Origin: Marinococcus sp. PL1-022
GTDB taxonomy: Bacteria > Bacillota > Bacilli > Bacillales > Marinococcaceae
DNA length: 64,000 bases
Direction: 5' to 3'
NCBI RefSeq assembly: GCF_033845285.1
Contig: NZ_JAWXCX010000001.1
Location: 1,565,495-1,629,494 of the forward strand
Each line of letters starts with the position of its first letter. Position 1 is the stretch's first letter. Positions 61,783-64,000 of the stretch are shown here, piece after piece. The position numbers and the translations under genes are program-made. The notes beneath the pieces were generated by a model. The model searched no databases. It was given only the letters and a program-made list of their open reading frames with translations, and was not told the DNA's origin.

Positions 61783-64000
61783 CTATCCCTGAACATGGTC
61801 TTCTTTTCTCGTTAACGGAGCAAGCTTCTCCCATTCTGTCTGCAATACGGAATAATAGCTCTGGTCATACCACGTGGACAGTCGATCGAATTCCTTGTCG
61901 AGCGCCTGTCTGTGTTCGGCATAAATATAATCAGAAGCCGCTTTCACACCGGCCTCTATTTTTTCTTCAAGCTCCTGAGCCACTTCTTTCGTTACTTCCG
62001 CAGCAGCACTCTGGACATTTTTCCCGTACGCCTCTTTCAGGGTTTTTATTTCCTGATGCACAAAGAAGTCCTTTGCCGAACGGAAGTACGTTTCATATGC
62101 CTTCGCATCCACCTCTAAGTCAAGCGTCTTTTCAGGTTTTGGGATAAAGGAACGGCTGGCGTCAGGAACCTGAAACATCGGGAAGTCCGCCTGAACCTCC
62201 CTGTACTGTTCTTCGGTCTCCTGCTTCAACTGCCGTTTCATTAATTCCTCCAGACGGATGAACGCCGTTTCTCTCTCCTGCCCTGCCTGCACCAGTATCT
62301 CTTCCTTAATTTCCATCAGTCTTCCGGACAGCTGCCTGCGCTGTTCTTTTCGTGAGGAGCCGTCTATAGTGACTGGGTTCACCACTTTATTAAAGTAATC
62401 CTGATAGAATAAATACAGGCGCTTGCGCACGTGAATCAGCCGTTCTTCGGTGTCTGAAGCGAGTTCTTTTCGCAGCCGCTCCATATGAAAATGTTCCGGC
62501 ACTTCTTTATACTGGCCGAGCTTTTGCTTCAGCCGTTCTGCTTCTGCAGCCACGCTTTTTGCATCGTGCTTCTGCACCTGCAGCGCCCGCCCGAGCTGTT
62601 CTTTTAAATTAAGCGCCTGTTCGATGACATACTGCTGCTGCACGACAAGAAGCTCCTGCCAGATTTGTCCGGATAAATAGTTTTCAAAGGCTGAAAACAT
62701 TTCGTCTTCCCTGCCCTGCTGCTTTTCCTCCAGCCCACGCTGGCTTGAAACAGGAAGCAGAAAAGGCTCCTCAAACCCATTCTGCCGCAGCTGACCGCGC
62801 ACATGGTTGACAACCTGACGGCGCTCGTTCTCGTCTTTTGCCAGATCTGCGGCATTGATCAGAAAGTACAGCTTATTTTGTTCAAATTCTTCATTTGCCC
62901 GGGAGAGCTGCTGGATGAATCTTTCATCGGCATCCGAGAACGCATGATTAAAGTACGTGACGTAAAAAATGGCGTCCGACTGACGCAGGTGATCAAATGC
63001 GACATTGGTGTGGCGTCCGTGGATCGAATTCACCCCCGGCGTATCGGTCAACACCAGGCCCCGATCCGTCCAGTAGCTCCCGTAATAAAGCGTCACCTGT
63101 TTGACAAGACACGCCTTCTGCTCATCCGCCACCCAGGACCCCCAGTCCTCCATCCCAATCGTGCGGGTCTCCCCGAGTGTGGAGCGGTGTTTTTTGATGC
63201 TTTCCTGCAGCGTGAACATGTACTGGCTGTAGGTTTCCATCCGTGCATCCCGGGTGCGGTTCGGCTTTCTCCATTTTTGGATGGAGGCAAGCGTGTACAC
63301 TTCCCCGAGCTCCTTTGATACGGCCTGAATTTCTTCGTCAAGAAAAGCCTCATCCTTCAGCTGCAGAATAACCGTACCGTGTGTGTACTCCTTTTCCGGG
63401 GCCCGCACAATATTTACGGCCGCTGTGGTCGGATGCGGCGAAACAGGGAGTGCCGGAGCACCGAGAAGCGCATTGATAAAGCTAGACTTCCCGGCACTGA
63501 AAGCACCAAAGACTGAAACATGAAGCTCCTGGTTCTGCAGATTTTCACATAAACGCTGCAGATGCTTCTTTTCCTCTTCGATTAACGGAGATTCGGAAGA
63601 ATCGGCGGCAAAGGACTCCACCATCTGGATTTCTTCGCTGTACGAAGGAAGCTCCTTTTGTCCGGGAGAAGCACTCTCCTGCTCTTCCACCGCTTCATCC
63701 TCCCGGGAAATGGAAATCTCCGGAACATCGGACGGGGCTTCTTCGTTCATCATCTGCCGGATTTCCTGTTCCCATTCCCGCCGGGCGGATACGCTTTCCA
63801 TCTGGCGCTCCACCTGGGCGATTTCCTGCTCCAGCCGTTTTTTTTCCTCTTTCCATCCATGCTGAAGTTCATTTAATTTCGTCTGCTCTGCTTCTGTTAA
63901 AGCCAGGCCCGCGGCGGAGGTAAGCACACGCTCTTTTTCTTCAAGCAGCGGCTCCGCCTGGTCCTTGAACCGCCGGGTAATTACGCCGGCCAGCTGGTCG
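61783..64000 (-). CDS. dynA: Dynamin-family GTPase (DynA-like), N-terminus beyond the window
   Basis: Large GTPase of the bacterial dynamin family, active in membrane fusion and envelope stress tolerance. The visible part (about 739 residues) contains G1 FGAFSAGKSSFINALLG, G2 threonine region PHPTTAAVNIV, G3 DTPGVNSIHGR and G4-like INAADLAKDE. A helical stalk follows. The frame remains open to the right window edge; the GTG at 63925-63927 is not a convincing start, since coding-like sequence (LLEEKERV) continues upstream. B. subtilis DynA is two fused dynamin modules, so this may be the second one. It ends at a shared terminator with ponA. Confidence 0.88.
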   Translation of the reverse strand, partial: DQLAGVITRRFKDQAEPLLEEKERVLTSAAGLALTEAEQTKLNELQHGWKEEKKRLEQEIAQVERQMESVSARREWEQEIRQMMNEEAPSDVPEISISREDEAVEEQESASPGQKELPSYSEEIQMVESFAADSSESPLIEEEKKHLQRLCENLQNQELHVSVFGAFSAGKSSFINALLGAPALPVSPHPTTAAVNIVRAPEKEYTHGTVILQLKDEAFLDEEIQAVSKELGEVYTLASIQKWRKPNRTRDARMETYSQYMFTLQESIKKHRSTLGETRTIGMEDWGSWVADEQKACLVKQVTLYYGSYWTDRGLVLTDTPGVNSIHGRHTNVAFDHLRQSDAIFYVTYFNHAFSDADERFIQQLSRANEEFEQNKLYFLINAADLAKDENERRQVVNHVRGQLRQNGFEEPFLLPVSSQRGLEEKQQGREDEMFSAFENYLSGQIWQELLVVQQQYVIEQALNLKEQLGRALQVQKHDAKSVAAEAERLKQKLGQYKEVPEHFHMERLRKELASDTEERLIHVRKRLYLFYQDYFNKVVNPVTIDGSSRKEQRRQLSGRLMEIKEEILVQAGQERETAFIRLEELMKRQLKQETEEQYREVQADFPMFQVPDASRSFIPKPEKTLDLEVDAKAYETYFRSAKDFFVHQEIKTLKEAYGKNVQSAAAEVTKEVAQELEEKIEAGVKAASDYIYAEHRQALDKEFDRLSTWYDQSYYSVLQTEWEKLAPLTRKEDHVQG

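Noticed and set aside
1-64000. CRISPR arrays, tRNA/rRNA genes, insertion sequences, prophage
   Set aside because: None seen: no regularly spaced repeats, no tRNA-like cloverleaf sequences noticed, no transposase or phage protein in any frame.

Overview
The window is a gene-dense bacterial chromosome segment of roughly balanced base composition. Almost every gene has a clear Bacillaceae counterpart (AddAB, SbcCD, OdhAB, NdoA/NdoAI, KapB, YppE, RecU, PonA, RemA, YdbS/YdbT, CvfC-like, DynA). Several proteins are very acidic: the PBP1 tail, the OdhB linker and SbcC. An operon resembling ectoine-catabolism genes is also present. Together these suggest a moderately halophilic or alkaliphilic Bacillaceae (Alkalicoccus/Salisediminibacterium-like). 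That placement is inference from protein flavour. I see no rRNA, tRNA, insertion sequence, prophage or CRISPR array.

Layout. 1-1.2 kb: 3' part of a PgsA/CapA poly-gamma-glutamate gene. 1.3-13 kb: recombination-repair operon addB-addA-sbcD-sbcC on the minus strand. 13-18 kb: a small unknown gene, then odhA-odhB of the TCA cycle. 18-22 kb: a HAD phosphatase, a YjiH-type membrane protein and three unrecognised genes. 22.3-24.8 kb: a MazEF-type toxin-antitoxin pair, a lysine riboswitch driving dapA, and yidD. 24.8-27.2 kb: two transporters. 27.3-35.4 kb: a five-gene minus-strand operon (ectoine-hydrolase-like M24 protein, aldehyde dehydrogenase, homoserine dehydrogenase, M20 amidohydrolase, Cys/Met-type PLP enzyme) with a divergent PucR-family regulator. 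35.5-42.4 kb: kapB, a small membrane protein and glutamate synthase (gltA-gltB). 42.6-50.1 kb: an NRDE protein, a telA operon with two little-known partners, ydbS/ydbT with a small sigma-1.1-like gene, and a CvfC-like HEAT protein. 50.3-56.8 kb: a phosphoesterase, two thioredoxin-fold proteins, a DJ-1 protein, a DUF3891-like protein, ilvA, a phasin-like protein and a UbiB-type kinase. 56.8-64 kb: rhodanese, yppE, a remA-like gene, recU-ponA, and the 3' part of a dynamin-like gene cut by the window edge.

The most interesting block is 27.3-35.4 kb. I read it as a Gram-positive route for ectoine (or a close N-acyl diamino acid) catabolism. The ring-opening hydrolase looks like DoeA/EutD. The deacetylase, however, would be an M20 enzyme instead of the AstE/AspA-type DoeB, no diaminobutyrate transaminase is present, and homoserine dehydrogenase plus a gamma-synthase/lyase-type PLP enzyme take part instead.

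Regulatory structure is unusually readable. There are many intrinsic terminators, several shared by convergent genes. Strong extended -10 promoters precede gltA and the lysine riboswitch. A conserved element of about 19 bp occurs in two promoters and in a third, promoterless copy. Starts were often moved downstream of the longest open frame on the basis of ribosome binding sites or promoter position; each move is explained in its entry.
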